Made by a program: the position numbers and the translations under genes. DNA of 64,000 nucleotides from Nemopilema nomurai (lineage: Eukaryota > Cnidaria > Scyphozoa > Rhizostomeae > Rhizostomatidae): positions 3,432,821-3,496,820 of the forward strand of contig ML133456.1 in the NCBI GenBank assembly GCA_003864495.1. The letters run 5' to 3'. Numbering within the stretch: position 1 is the first letter of the stretch; every line of letters starts with the position of its first letter. The notes under the pieces are model-generated. The model was not told where the DNA came from. It was given only the letters and a program-made list of their open reading frames with translations, and did not search any database. Below, piece after piece: positions 32,533 to 42,977 of the stretch.

Positions 32533-35173
32533 ATTATTATAGGCTGAGTTTATTACCTGGTGCCAAATAGAGATTAGGGTTAGGGGTACAAAGTTAAGGT
32601 TAGAGTTGGGGTTGCTACCCTACTACCTCAAAATTTCAAGATTGAATCTCCAATTGTGCATAAATCTTGAACGAAAACATCCGTTAATCAAGCTTAGATC
32701 TATACACGTTTTTTATAAGAAACCGGTTTGTAAGAAACCTAGTACTAGAGCTCCAAAAATTTAAGAAATTTTTAGAACTAAATCAACATTTTGAAGAAAC
32801 TCCAAAATAATAAGATGACTTTCTTAGCCGGAAAATAATTCGTCAACAATCCATTTTTGCTAGGCGCAAATTTGAATGTTCATAAAGAAATTGGAAGGCT
32901 TAAATCTAACCCTGAGTGAGGACATGCTTCCTTGTGGCAGAACATTTCAAAAATATTTCATTTCACAATGTGTTCTTAGTATTGATACTGAGATGATGAT
33001 GGTGATGATGATTCCGTATGAGGGGGGAGGGGGCTGGTTCCCCCAACCACGAAAATAAGGCCTTTTCACACGGCAAAACTGATTTTTGCAGGGCAAGTTT
33101 TTTCTTTCAATGGATCTGCTTTGATTTTTTCTTATATAACTGTCGCGAGAAGGTAGTTTATGCTTGGAAATTGACTGTTCTAAAAGTAATACGATAATGT
33201 AACGACACAGGGTTCCCTTACGGACAGTATCACGTGACATTTGCACCATTGCGCTGTGATTGCATCAGCGTCTGTAAAGATGTTTTTTGTATTACGTAAT
33301 TATTATTTTAAGGTTCGCTCAGGTTATAAAAAGGGTTGTTTCATAACTTAGAGGTAGTCTTGTCGAAAGTTTTGCTGTACTGCTAGGAGCTCTGTCGCTA
33401 TTTGTCGTGCCTGTTGAAGCCGTGTCGTTATTGTCGAAGTTGCTGTTAGCCGTTAGTCGTATCATTGCCATAAAAAGGAGAATTTTGATCTTATCCGCCG
33501 TTGCCGTATTTTTGAGGATTTCTGCCAACAGAGAACTCACGTTTGTGAAACCCACCTTTTAAGAGGTTTTACAATAAAGACTGCCAGTAAAACGAAATAG
33601 GAATTGTCAGCGATAGTTTTGGCTGGGGAGGGGGGTGGGGGGGGGACAGGTTAGATTTCTAAACTGATTCTGGTTTCCTTTTACTGCAGAATTAATTTCG
33701 TCGATATCTGAATTCTTAAAAACCATACAAAAAAGGGAAGTGTGAAGACTGGTATCCGAGTGGTTTTATATCTACAACTTCATATATATAATCACATAAA
33801 TTTGCATGTTGTGCTTTGAAATTTAACATCTTACAAGGAGTAGAGCATTCGGGACATATGATCAGACGACTCTTTTACAACTGGGAGCCCCTTCACCCCT
33901 GCATCAAGGGTTAGGCAGTGGTATAGATAGCAAAACTCATAGGAGGGGCGAGAAGTTTGGATCTTCAAACTAAAATTTAGATAAGCTTCATCTAATAAAT
34001 TAATAAGTTCAGTGGAATGTTAGTGTTCATATCGAAAGTTTGTCGGTTACTCTAGTACCTCTCATAGAAGGCAGGAGGGACTAGATGGGGGTGTACATGT
34101 CTGCCAATTGTCAATAGAAGGGGATACGAATAGATGGGAGTATGCATGTCAGCCAATTTTCAATAGCGAAGGGGCGCATGCTGGTAAATTATTTAATTGA
34201 AAGGTGCTTGAATTCGAAGGTGCTTTATTAAAAGGTAGTTGGATGGTGAAGCTGCTTTATTTATAAAAATTGCATCGTGTTCTGGTTATGACCGATTTGT
34301 AAAATTTAATGAAATGGAGTGTGAACGAGCAATGGGGGGAGGGCATATTGTCCTGAAATTAATGGACGTGGGTCCGTCTAGTAGAGACACTATAGTAGTA
34401 TAGGTAGCAAGTTTCCGCTTCGAGACACTTCCAATTTCCAAATATTGTGAGAGATCTTTAACACTGGGACTTACGATGTAGTATTTTGTTCCAATCAAAA
34501 TTCAAACGGAAAACGATGACTGTTTACTTCTATTCTTTCTGTTTAGGTTCTGTGAGGGGGCTGTTGATGTTCTTTGCCGATTTTAGTTCTAATGCTAAAT
34601 TGTTCCATATTTTGGGTCCAAGATATGAGAAACCATTTTACCCCATGTTATGCTTCCGAGAAGGTTGGTTGGCTTGCTTTTGATCTTCGAGTTATTCGGC
34701 TGAGTTCGAAATGGGGCTGAATTAGAGCGTTTGCTAAAACTTGACCGATTCTTGGTTCAATGTAATTAATCTAGAAACTGGAGTGGGGGCTATTGTCACC
34801 CGAGCGAAGAATTCGCCACACCAACTTTTTCTAATGTAGTTTTCGGCGTAGATTACGATTTTGAATGTTGATTAAGTGTTTGAGGGGGCGTTTCCGAAAA
34901 AACAGGGTGTCAAACTCATAAACTTGGGGGTAATTGTTCTGTCCGGCACTGATTGTTTGTTGTGATTTCAATTTTAGTTTAAAGGTAATATTTCTTGCAA
35001 TTAGCTCTATATTAGCGAATTTGGTCATTATAAAACCGTTTTCTATTTTTGGGGGCTTATGAACTTTTAATATTTCATCTTGTGGGAAGAAAAACTTACA
35101 AAATTTGCATTTCTTCAAACATTTATCAAGGCAAATGCAACTAGAATGTATTTTCAATGAATCTGCAAGACAT
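32533..35173. other. Spacer sequence, mostly unassigned
   Basis: No gene is recognised. It contains a short TTAGGG-like stretch at about 32574-32586 (two units, not a telomere), a GATGAT-rich run followed by G-runs and C-runs at about 32990-33050, and a guanine-rich tract at 33624-33650. ORFs at 34286-35157 on the minus strand look chance-like. Confidence 0.4.
33624..33650 (+). other. Guanine-rich tract
   Basis: Runs of four or more G (GGGGAGGGGGGTGGGGGGGGG) give strong G-quadruplex potential on the plus strand. There is no gene context, so function is unknown. Confidence 0.6.
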
Positions 35174-36418
35174 AAAGGGCTCGAAATGCTTTATGCTGTT
35201 TTCCCGTAAAGAAAGAAAAATAGGACCTAAATGTATTATTCTTTATCCTTTTTTCATCAATGAAAATCAGTTTATGACGACATTTGTCTTTACATTCTCT
35301 TAGGCCTGCGCCGTATCGTAAAATGATCCATCTTTTTAAACAATTAACAGCTTGCTGACGCTTTCTTTTTTTCCATAATATCTCTAACCCAAAGACATTA
35401 CCATGGTCTTTTAGATACTTTGTCAACATCTGTAGGGGAAAGAGGCGACTTCACAACTTTTTCTTAAAATACCATACTTGATGATGATGGACGTACCTTT
35501 GCCATTTTGTACTTTAAAATACGACATCAAGGTGTTTAGGAGGTAAGAGGGGCATGGGGGATGGTTCCCCCTCAAGCCTCTTGACCAAGTTACTAGTTCC
35601 CAAAAACAAGGCATATAAAGTATTTCAACAGTTGGGGGCACATGGTTTTTTTTTTTGCTGTGTACATGGAATTTGTGAATGAAATGAAGAAATACTTCAT
35701 TAAGGGCGAATGGTTTTTTTGTAAATCTGAAACTTCAGAAATATAGTGAAGGTGCCCCTCAATACATGTGCTCCAGACTTTTGAAATGCTTCCTATGCCT
35801 TGGGTGAAATAGAATCTCTCAATCTAAGTGAAAAAAAACTAAATAAAAATTCCAAAGTTTCATTACATTTAGGAGGACCATGTGGAGGAAGGTGATTAAT
35901 TAAAACAGTTTTTAGTCATATTTAATTTATGACCATTATTAACTAAGAAATTAACTTTTCTGATAATAATATTTTCTGATCTCATTTTTTAGTTCATTTC
36001 ATAGAGAAACAAGAAGAGTTTGTCTCAGTAAGAACAGAGTTCCATTCTCGAAGATGCCATAAACATCATATATTGTGTACACATTTTAATTGTCAATAAT
36101 AACTTACCCTATCAATCGTGCCTTAAAACCAATAGCTCTTTGCGCAAAATTTTTACTATTTTGAATTTGGCATTTCAAAGTTATATAATTACTCCTACAT
36201 GGCCAAAATACTTTCCAGGTCGTGTCAAAGCCCTTCACCAACTATGGCAATTTCCGTCTCTGAGGGTAGTGATACTTTTGCCCTGCAATGATAATAGCGG
36301 GGCCGGCGAAACAGGGGGACCATGCCCTCCCACTTTTTTGGCTAGCTATAGCATTTGATATTTATTCTTCAAATCATTTGACAGATTCCTACATGGTTTT
36401 ATATAAGGGAACAGGCAT
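35174..36418 (+). mobile_element. Second partial copy of the hAT interior
   Basis: Two blocks, 35174-35326 and 35650-36418, repeat 27616-27763 and 28820-29562 (plus about 12 bases after the MITE site) in the same order and orientation. At 36418 the match stops and the sequence switches into the inverted left end of the same hAT family, so a plus-strand hAT fragment is fused head-on to a minus-strand one. The 325 bp between the blocks are not shared. Confidence 0.75.
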
Positions 36419-36545
36419 AGCGGATTGGGGATTTTGGCAGATTTTTGCACGGTTTGGCAGCTTCAGGACCCCCTATAATAGCCCCCCCCATATTCATAAA
36501 ATGGGCCCTTTTCTCTAGATTATAAAGGGGGCCAATCCGCCACTG
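36419..36545 (-). mobile_element. Truncated hAT end in repeat X copy 3
   Basis: It ends with GCCAATCCGCCACTG, the inverted hAT terminus, followed by TTTCTAAT (36546-36553), a one-base variant of the GTTCTAAT site used in copies 2 and 4. It matches 27415-27545 inverted. Only about 127 bp remain before the fusion at 36418. Confidence 0.75.
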
Positions 36546-38116
36546 TTTCTAATCTAATGCTAATGATTTTGATAAGAAATCCCATGTAATGCAAAAGTGA
36601 CACGTGAACTCTTCAGTTCGGTTTGGCGCCTTTTTTTTAAACCTCGGATTCAAAGAGAGGCCATTTCAGTATGTCCGTTAGAGGATGCTTACGTTCACGC
36701 CTGCATCCCTGCAACATTTGGACGATAATTCTCTAGGATGCAGAACAGAATGGATTTTAAAGAAAAACATGGTTGCGAGTAAGTGTGCTTCCCACTTTTC
36801 ACTGATAATTTTGCTCTTATTATCGTTATTAGCAATGAAATCGGATATGAATATGGGGCTACTAGTACAGCTGTTACGTACGTAATAACGGCGATGAAGT
36901 CAATTCTTCTGTGGCCTAAAAACGCACCTCGCGCTGCAAATTTTAAAATATTTCAGCAGCTGGCTGTAGTAAAAGACACTGTTGAATATTATTGATTTGA
37001 CTGTTAAACTCTGTATCGAAATAATTTGAAGGTAAAGATTGGAAAACTTTTCTGAGATTTCGGAGGAATTATTTACAGTAGCTTTCTTGATTTTTCTAAC
37101 ATTCTGAAAGCATTCTAAATAAAAACGTCCAAATGACATTGTCTGGATAAATTGATATTTTTGCTGCTTCTAGCTCATAACTTAACAGTGACACGGCTTC
37201 GTGTTCCATTCCCGGCTACGGAATGCTTGAATTTTACCGCCAAAATACAATAACAAAGTGCTCGCGCCAGTTAATTGGCTGACCGCAGTTAGTCAATAAC
37301 AAGATATAATAGAATACTCGATCCAGTCTTTTTCTGAAACTTCCCGCCATTTTGTTGAGAAAGGGAATGGAGTAGCCTCACCAGTTGCTAAGTTGCGAGA
37401 AATTACCTAGACCTTGGATATGTTCAGTTATGCTACCCGAATGTAAAAAGTTTCGAAAAGGTAAATGCTTGCATTCAATCAAATTTGACATTATTAAGAG
37501 GCCTTTGAAAAGCGACTAAACAAAGGGGTTAAATCCTTCGCTGACTTAAAGCCCCTATCGATGGCAATAATTCTAGTTGTTCAATTAAAAGACATCATGT
37601 TTAAATCAAGAATTACTTCCGCTGTCCGTATTGCCTATATAATATCTGACCCATGCACATTTTGAATGAAAGTTCTATATGTTTGGCTTTCCTTCTAATT
37701 TAGTGGAGATATACCAGGGTTATTGAATATATATGAATAAATTATGAATAATGTTGACGAATTTAGCGCAATTTTACAAGAAATATCAGAAGAAAAAAGT
37801 TTGCTAATACAAATTAACAAACATATATATCACATTCTTTTCATTACAAATTCGTGCGTTAGGGTAGTTAAGAAAAAGTCTCTTCTAAACTATCCATGCT
37901 TAACGCCTTTTCGGGTTTTTCAAGATAGAGGGCCCAGTCCTTTTCGTGAGCAAAATTGCCCGTGTGTGGCAATTCGCACATGCAAACAAAGTGGCAACCT
38001 GATGAAACTGGTAATAGGACAAGGGAAAAGGGTAAACAATCATGAGACTACGGGAAATTGATGTTAACAGAAAACTGCAAAAATAGCTGTTTGCGCGTGT
38101 GATTAAAGGCACGTGC

Positions 38117-38350
38117 AATTTAAATGGGAATTAATATCTTTAATTCGAGTTAATACCCGCGGGGAAGGCGCTCACAACTATTTGGAGGTTCGTGTCGTGC
38201 TGCACGTCCACCTCCACAAGACTGTCAATCATAATTTGCTAACTATTTTTGTACTATTTACCTCGTGGTATCGTACAAGGCAGTGCCCTACCATATCTGA
38301 TTATTGACCGCTACACAGCACGTGGATCACACCACGTATATGCGTTTTTC
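38117..38350 (+). repeat. Ngaro-like split repeat A1
   Basis: It begins AATTTAAATGGGAATTAATA and ends ATATGCGTTTTTC. It is nearly identical to A2 at 41401-41633, with a one-base T difference at the start and very few substitutions. Confidence 0.9.
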
Positions 38351-38589
38351 GATTCGGAATAATAACTTTTGGTTGATATCAACGGACTTTCATTCGTTGT
38401 TTGGTTCCTGGTTAAGAGGAATTTCAAGCTCGCTGCTCTGTTATCTGAACTGCAATTATTCTCAATTCTGGCCGACGTAGACCTAGGCGGACCTAAATCC
38501 AGAACCCTGCGCCGATACCGGATAACACTTTGGATTGGGTGAGATCTATCCTTATCTTCAATTTTAATTGCGGTTTTACTTATTCGTAT

Positions 38590-39280
38590 TCGCTTGGCGA
38601 GGTGCTGGTGGCTCTGGTTTGGCAATGGCTCACTCACCTTCCGCCTCAGCTAGCAATGTGGACACGGAGCACGCCTCTCGGCAGGATCTCTCTGACCGTC
38701 TTCAAAGGCTCGATGACACTGTAAGGCTTGTTCGTGAGCAGTCTAATGCGGGGGCCAGGCAAAATTTGGCCGCCCCGGCTCAAACAACTGACCGCCCTCA
38801 AGCATGTATGTCTCTGATCTCGGGGGAAGGTGGGCCTGGTGTCCACCCTGCCACGCTCGAAGCTGGGTTTACCCTAGGTATAAATAAGGGTCCCTTACAA
38901 TCTGCATCACGGAATTGTGTTCCGGCATCTCAACAACCAACTGTTGTCTCAGAGTACATATTGGAAGAGCTCCGTTTTAAGTCCATTGCAGGTCCGTTTT
39001 CAGGTCCCCCAATTTCTGGACTCCAGCTAAATCGCTTTGGGGTACTTCCGAGGTCTACCCCAGGGAAGTTCCGTCTGATTACAGATTTGTCCTTCCCCCC
39101 CCCCGCTCTAGTGTTAATGACCTTATCCCAGATAGGGAAGCCGCTGTCTCCTACACTGGAATCCCAGAAGCCATTGCAGCCATAGTTAAAGTGGGTAGGC
39201 GTGCTTTGCTGGCGAAATTTGATATCTCACGGGCTTATCGTCTTTTACCTGTGCACCCTTTCTTTAGCTCCCTCAACTAG
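38590..39280 (+). pseudogene. DIRS-type polyprotein/RT N-terminal fragment
   Basis: The open frame at 38568-39185 starts with Ser/Ala-rich, gag-like sequence and a coiled-coil stretch (LSDRLQRLDDTVRLVREQ). It then has the characteristic DIRS/Ngaro RT entry region: FKSIAGPFSGPPISGLQLNR and PGKFRLITDLSFP. At a run of C residues (about 39094-39108) the frame shifts. The neighbouring frame carries IPDREAAVSYTGI, LLAKFDISRAYRLLPVHP (RT motif A region) and then breaks off at about 39262, where a deletion joins it directly to the recombinase. The catalytic YxDD box and RNase H are absent. Confidence 0.85.
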
Positions 39281-40150
39281 GAGAACCTATGTCTCCGCAC
39301 AGTCTCAATTCCTGCGCTTGTGCTTAAAAAACGGGTGCTTAGCAAACAATGGTACGCCTTGCCCAGCTTCCGAACTAACATTACGCTTCATTGGAGAAAT
39401 GCAAGATCGACAAGCATCATCAGTAAAAGTTTATATGGCTGCGGTCCGGTCTCTCCATATCATGTTGGGCCATCCAGATCCCTTTCTCAACTGTCCCAGG
39501 ATCCCATTAGCTGTCCGGGGCTTCCAACAATCTCAAGCATCTTATACCCGGCATTCCAAGCTCCCAATCACAGCTTTCATTTTGCATACCCTGAGACTTC
39601 AGTTGGTTTTGTCAGTTTACAACGATGTGATGATATGGGCTGCCCTTTGTACTGCATTTTTTGGTTGCCTGAGGGCTGCAGACTTAAATATTCCCCCATC
39701 TGGTTTCAATGACAAGCTTCATTTATCGCCGTCGGCTGTGTCAATTGATGGTTACCCTATTCCGAAGACAGTATTTGTGTTTTTAAAATTCTCCAAAACT
39801 GATCAATTTGGGAAAGGCTGCTACATCGTGTTGGCAAGATCTGACTCACCCCCTATGTCCGGTGGCTGCCTTGTTGATGTCGTATTTACGTTTTAGGGGC
39901 TCCGAGCAAGGCCCCCCCCTTTTTCGTTTTGCTGATTCGTCACCATTGACAAAAAGCCGTTTATTTAACAGACTGCGTACCTTACTCCAGTCCATTGGCT
40001 GGAAGGGTAATTATACCTTGCACAGCTTTATAGAGTTGGAGGTGCAACAACTGCAGACTCGTTAGGCTTCCCAGACCACCTTGTTAAGGTTTTAGGACGA
40101 TGGTCCAGTGATGCCTATAAGTGCTTTTCAAAGTCACATGGTATATTCAG
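39264..40150 (+). pseudogene. Tyrosine recombinase of the Ngaro/DIRS element (frameshifted)
   Basis: Starts at about LAPSTRRTYVSAQSQF with a SAM-like core-binding domain (LRFIGEMQDRQASSVKVYMA). The catalytic domain follows: AALCTAFFGCLRAADL carries the first catalytic Arg; KFSKTDQFGKG is the beta-hairpin lysine region. A frameshift near 39840 moves the frame to CPVAALLMSYLRF. The conserved box II His is in LHSF at about 40018-40029, but one extra T next puts the box II Arg and GGATTA region in another frame (about 40030-40135). There the sequence LGRWSSDAYKCF carries the expected nucleophilic Tyr. Thus all catalytic residues are still encoded but over three frames. The enzyme class integrates the circular DNA intermediate. 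Confidence 0.9.
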
Positions 40151-41110
40151 AGTCGTTGCTGTGAATATGCAAACTTATTTCTTAATGCAGTGATTTGCTG
40201 TGGTCCTGCAAATTCACAGAGTATACGCAAATAGTTTGCTTTAATTATGCAACTAGCCTAGTGTATGCAGTGATATCCCAAGCCACATGGTATATGCAAA
40301 GTAATTTGCTGTGGTCTGCAAACTTATTTCTTAATGCAGTGATTTGCTGTGGTCATGCAAATTCACAGGGTATATGCAAATAGTTTGCTTTAATTATGCA
40401 GACTAGCGTATTAAATGCAGCAACTTCAAGATCGCATGGTACATGCAGAGTGATTTGCCGTAGTCATGCAAATTCACAGAGTTTATGCAAATAGTTTGCT
40501 TTAATTATGCAGACTAGCTTATTAAATGCAGCAATTTTCAAGATCACATGGTACATGCAGAGTGGTTTGCTGGGGTGATGCAAATTCACAGGGTATATGC
40601 AAATAGTTTGCTTTAATTATGCAAACTAGCTAATTAAATGCAGTGATATTCAAAGTCACATGGTACATGCAGAGTAGTTTGCTGTGGTTATGCAAACTTA
40701 CTCCTTTAATGCAGTGACTTGCTGTGGTTATGCGAGTTCACATGGTATATGCAGAGTAGTTTGCTGTGGTTATGCAAACTTACTCATTTCATGCAGTGAC
40801 TTGCTGTGGTTATGCGAGTTCACATGGTATATGCAGAGTAGTTTGCTGTGGTTATGCAAACTTACTCCTTTAATGCAGTGACTTGCTGTGGTTATGCGAG
40901 TTCACATGGTATATGCAGAGTAGTTTGCTGTGGTTATGCAAACTTACTCCTTTAATGCAGTGACTTGCTGTGGTTATGCGAGTTCACATGGTATATGCAG
41001 AGTAGTTTGCTGTGGTTATGCAAACTTACTCCTTTAATGCAGTGACTTGCTGTGGTTATGCGAGTTCACATGGTATATGCAGGGCAGTTTGCTGGGATTA
41101 TGCAAACTCG
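40150..41110. repeat. 82-bp minisatellite inside the Ngaro-like element
   Basis: From about 40674 to 41090 there are five near-identical 82-bp units containing GTAGTTTGCTGTGGTTATGC and GAGTTCACATGGTATATGCA. Upstream to about 40150 are longer, more degenerate units (TAGTTTGCTTTAATTATGCA). Each 82-bp unit is itself two half-repeats around TTGCTGTGGTTATGC. Older units lie towards the recombinase and homogeneous ones towards B1. ORFs across it are repeat artefacts. Confidence 0.92.
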
Positions 41111-41250
41111 CTCAAAACCTCACCTAACCTTCTCTTTTGGCTCATTCTTTGCTTTCCCCCCCTTTCTCTTCTAGGGTAGAGTTAAGTTTTTAAGCGCAGT
41201 AGGGGTCCTCAGGTCTGTGTTTGTGGGTGTCAACATTATCATGTTTCTGT

Positions 41251-41400
41251 GGCGGGTTAAAAAACTGAGATAGTTTTTTCCCTCGAATCAAACACCGACC
41301 ATAAAGTATGTCATTGCTCAGGCAATTCAAGGGCTGATGCACCGAAAGCCCAAAATGTTTTTCCTGAGATAGGGACTTAATTTTTGGGGCCCCGCGTAGG
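41251..41400 (+). repeat. Ngaro-like split repeat B1
   Basis: Starts GGCGGGTTAAAAAACTGAGA and ends GGGGCCCCGCGTAGG. It is about 99 % identical to B2 and abuts A2 through AATT. Confidence 0.9.
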
Positions 41401-41633
41401 AATTAAATGGGAATTAATATCTTTAATTCGAGTTAATACCCGCGGGGAAGGCGCTCACAACTATTTGGAGGTTCGTGTCGTGCTGCACGTCCACCTCCAC
41501 AAGACTGTCAATCATAATTTGCTAACTATTTTTGTACTATTTACCTCGTGGTATCGTACAAGGCAGTGCCCTAGCATATCTGATTATTGACCGCTACACA
41601 GCACGTGGATCACACCACATATATGCGTTTTTC
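41401..41633 (+). repeat. Ngaro-like split repeat A2
   Basis: Starts AATTAAATGGGAATTAATAT, repeats A1, and is followed by a C-rich linker (41634-41758) before B2. Confidence 0.9.
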
Positions 41634-41758
41634 CCCACCCAGTCCCACCCCTCTGTTACTTTGTTTTTCCCTACCTGCCCCTACTACACCTCCTTCTCCC
41701 TCTCTTCCAGCTAAGTTTCACACAGTATTCACTGCGTGACAGGTGTATCAGCATGATT

Positions 41759-41913
41759 GGCGGGTTAAAAAACTGAGATAGTTTTTTCCCTCGAATCAAA
41801 CACCGACCATAAAGTATGTCATTGCTCAGGCAATTCAAGGGCTGATGCACCGAAAGCCCAAAATGTTTTTCCTGAGATAGGGACTTAATTTTTAGGGGCC
41901 CCGCGTAGGAATT
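41759..41913 (+). repeat. Ngaro-like split repeat B2 and right end
   Basis: Repeats B1 and ends GCCCCGCGTAGG followed by AATT, after which right-arm sequence (AACGTGCGTG) resumes. Confidence 0.9.
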
Positions 41914-42770
41914 AACGTGCGTGTGTACAGGCGTGTGCGGGTGCGATCGCTTAACGAAAAGGACTGAGGGCCAGAAAGCAAAGAGATTTTACAGATTTAA
42001 GAAAATAGACTTTAATTATGTAAACAAGGTATGCCTGATTTTTAGAATAAGTAGTAAATAAATTAGGACTTCTGGTGAGTTTAGTTTATTTTTGGCTTGA
42101 TTTTTGCTAATTAGTGCATATTTGTGGAGTCCGAATGCAATATATATACAATAACTAAAGAACACAACAGTAAAATTGAAAATACAACTTTTATCTACTT
42201 TAAAAGGGCTTATGAGATTTTAAAAAAGGATCACAGTATGAGATATAAACAAGTTTGATTTTCAAATACTGTTATGTCTTTCTACATTTTTTGCGGAGAG
42301 TGCTGATTCCCGGAAAAGTCTCAGGCAAACGGGTGCTCTCCTTTTTTTGAAAGCAACTAATAATTAAAACTGTGCTCACATCTGCAAATGATCCCTTGTT
42401 GTTTGCTGTTCTCATATGTTTCTTCGTAGCATTCTTTCTTTACAATGCAGTTATGGTCATTCAGACTGTTGATTCAACAAGGCATATGATTTCTTTGTTG
42501 GGTGAAAACTATCGGCTCTCCTTTAGATCTTACTTAGAAAAGTAAACTGTTAGGAATCTCTTGCATGTTTCAACTGCTTATTGAAGGTTTGTGGTCTTTT
42601 TTCTTCCAATTTGGGAGTTTAAAGCATTAAGTCAATGTCCACTGGTCTTGATTCAACCATGAATATTTTTCAGCATACCCTGGTTTTTTAAGGTGGTGCT
42701 AGGTTTCATATTTCATGTAGGGAATCACTAAAAATTCAAATTTATCACAGTGCTTACATAGACGGTCAAA

Positions 42771-42977
42771 ATGACACAGCATATCTTTGCCATGTTACAG
42801 ACACACAAAGATAATTGGTTCCATTTTGCTGCTTTTTGCTGGTTCATCAATTGGAATGATGCAATAGCACTCTGTGATATTATACGTTTTTTGACTCATG
42901 AATTTACTGTACTCTCTAGTAGGCTTCTAGAAGAATTCTTACCTAAAATCAGTAGAGATGATAGAGGGTCAGTTTAA
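42771..42977 (+). CDS. Conserved 68-aa ORF of repeat X, right-arm copy (unidentified)
   Basis: Mirror of the ORF at 20299-20505, with one residue different (A for V near residue 21). Begins MTQHIFAMLQT and ends with TAA/TTTAATGG context after RGSV. No known domain is recognised. It could be an exon: PKIS at its C-terminus coincides with TTACCTAAAATC, where a splice site might lie. Confidence 0.35.
   Translation: MTQHIFAMLQTHKDNWFHFAAFCWFINWNDAIALCDIIRFLTHEFTVLSSRLLEEFLPKISRDDRGSV

Larger units (their letters stand above)
38117..41913 (+). mobile_element. DIRS-group (Ngaro/PAT-like) tyrosine-recombinase retrotransposon, internally deleted
   Basis: The element has split direct repeats: A1 (38117-38350), then coding region, then B1 (41251-41400), A2 (41401-41633) and B2 (41759-41909). 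The A1...B1-A2-B2 order is the defining terminal structure of PAT/Ngaro elements. The interior encodes an RT N-terminal part and a tyrosine recombinase. The empty site in the left arm (about 21350-21360) reads, on this strand, GCACGTGCAATTTAACGTGC. The element sits in the AATT with no longer duplication, as expected for recombinase-mediated integration of a circle. Most of RT and all RNase H are deleted, and frameshifts break both ORFs, so it is non-autonomous. Confidence 0.92.

Noticed and set aside
32571..32590. TTAGGG-like motif suggesting an interstitial telomere
   Set aside because: Only about two units; expected by chance in 64 kb.
33054..33110. AAGGCCTTTTCACACGGC as a MITE terminus
   Set aside because: No inverted partner could be found nearby.
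29212..36358. Repeated ORF IYTPTWPKYFPGRV-like (29212-29502 and 36140-36358) as a gene family
   Set aside because: Lies in duplicated hAT interior; ends in C-run low-complexity sequence, and the frame differs downstream because of indels.
27415..36545. One single hAT element spanning from 27415 to 36545 with inverted termini
   Set aside because: Both ends are the same (left) terminus embedded in mirror copies of X, and the flanks are mirror images, not an 8-bp direct duplication.
40195..40881. ORFs over the 82-bp minisatellite
   Set aside because: Repeat-derived peptides (VVMQTYSFNAV-like) without any domain; explained by the array.
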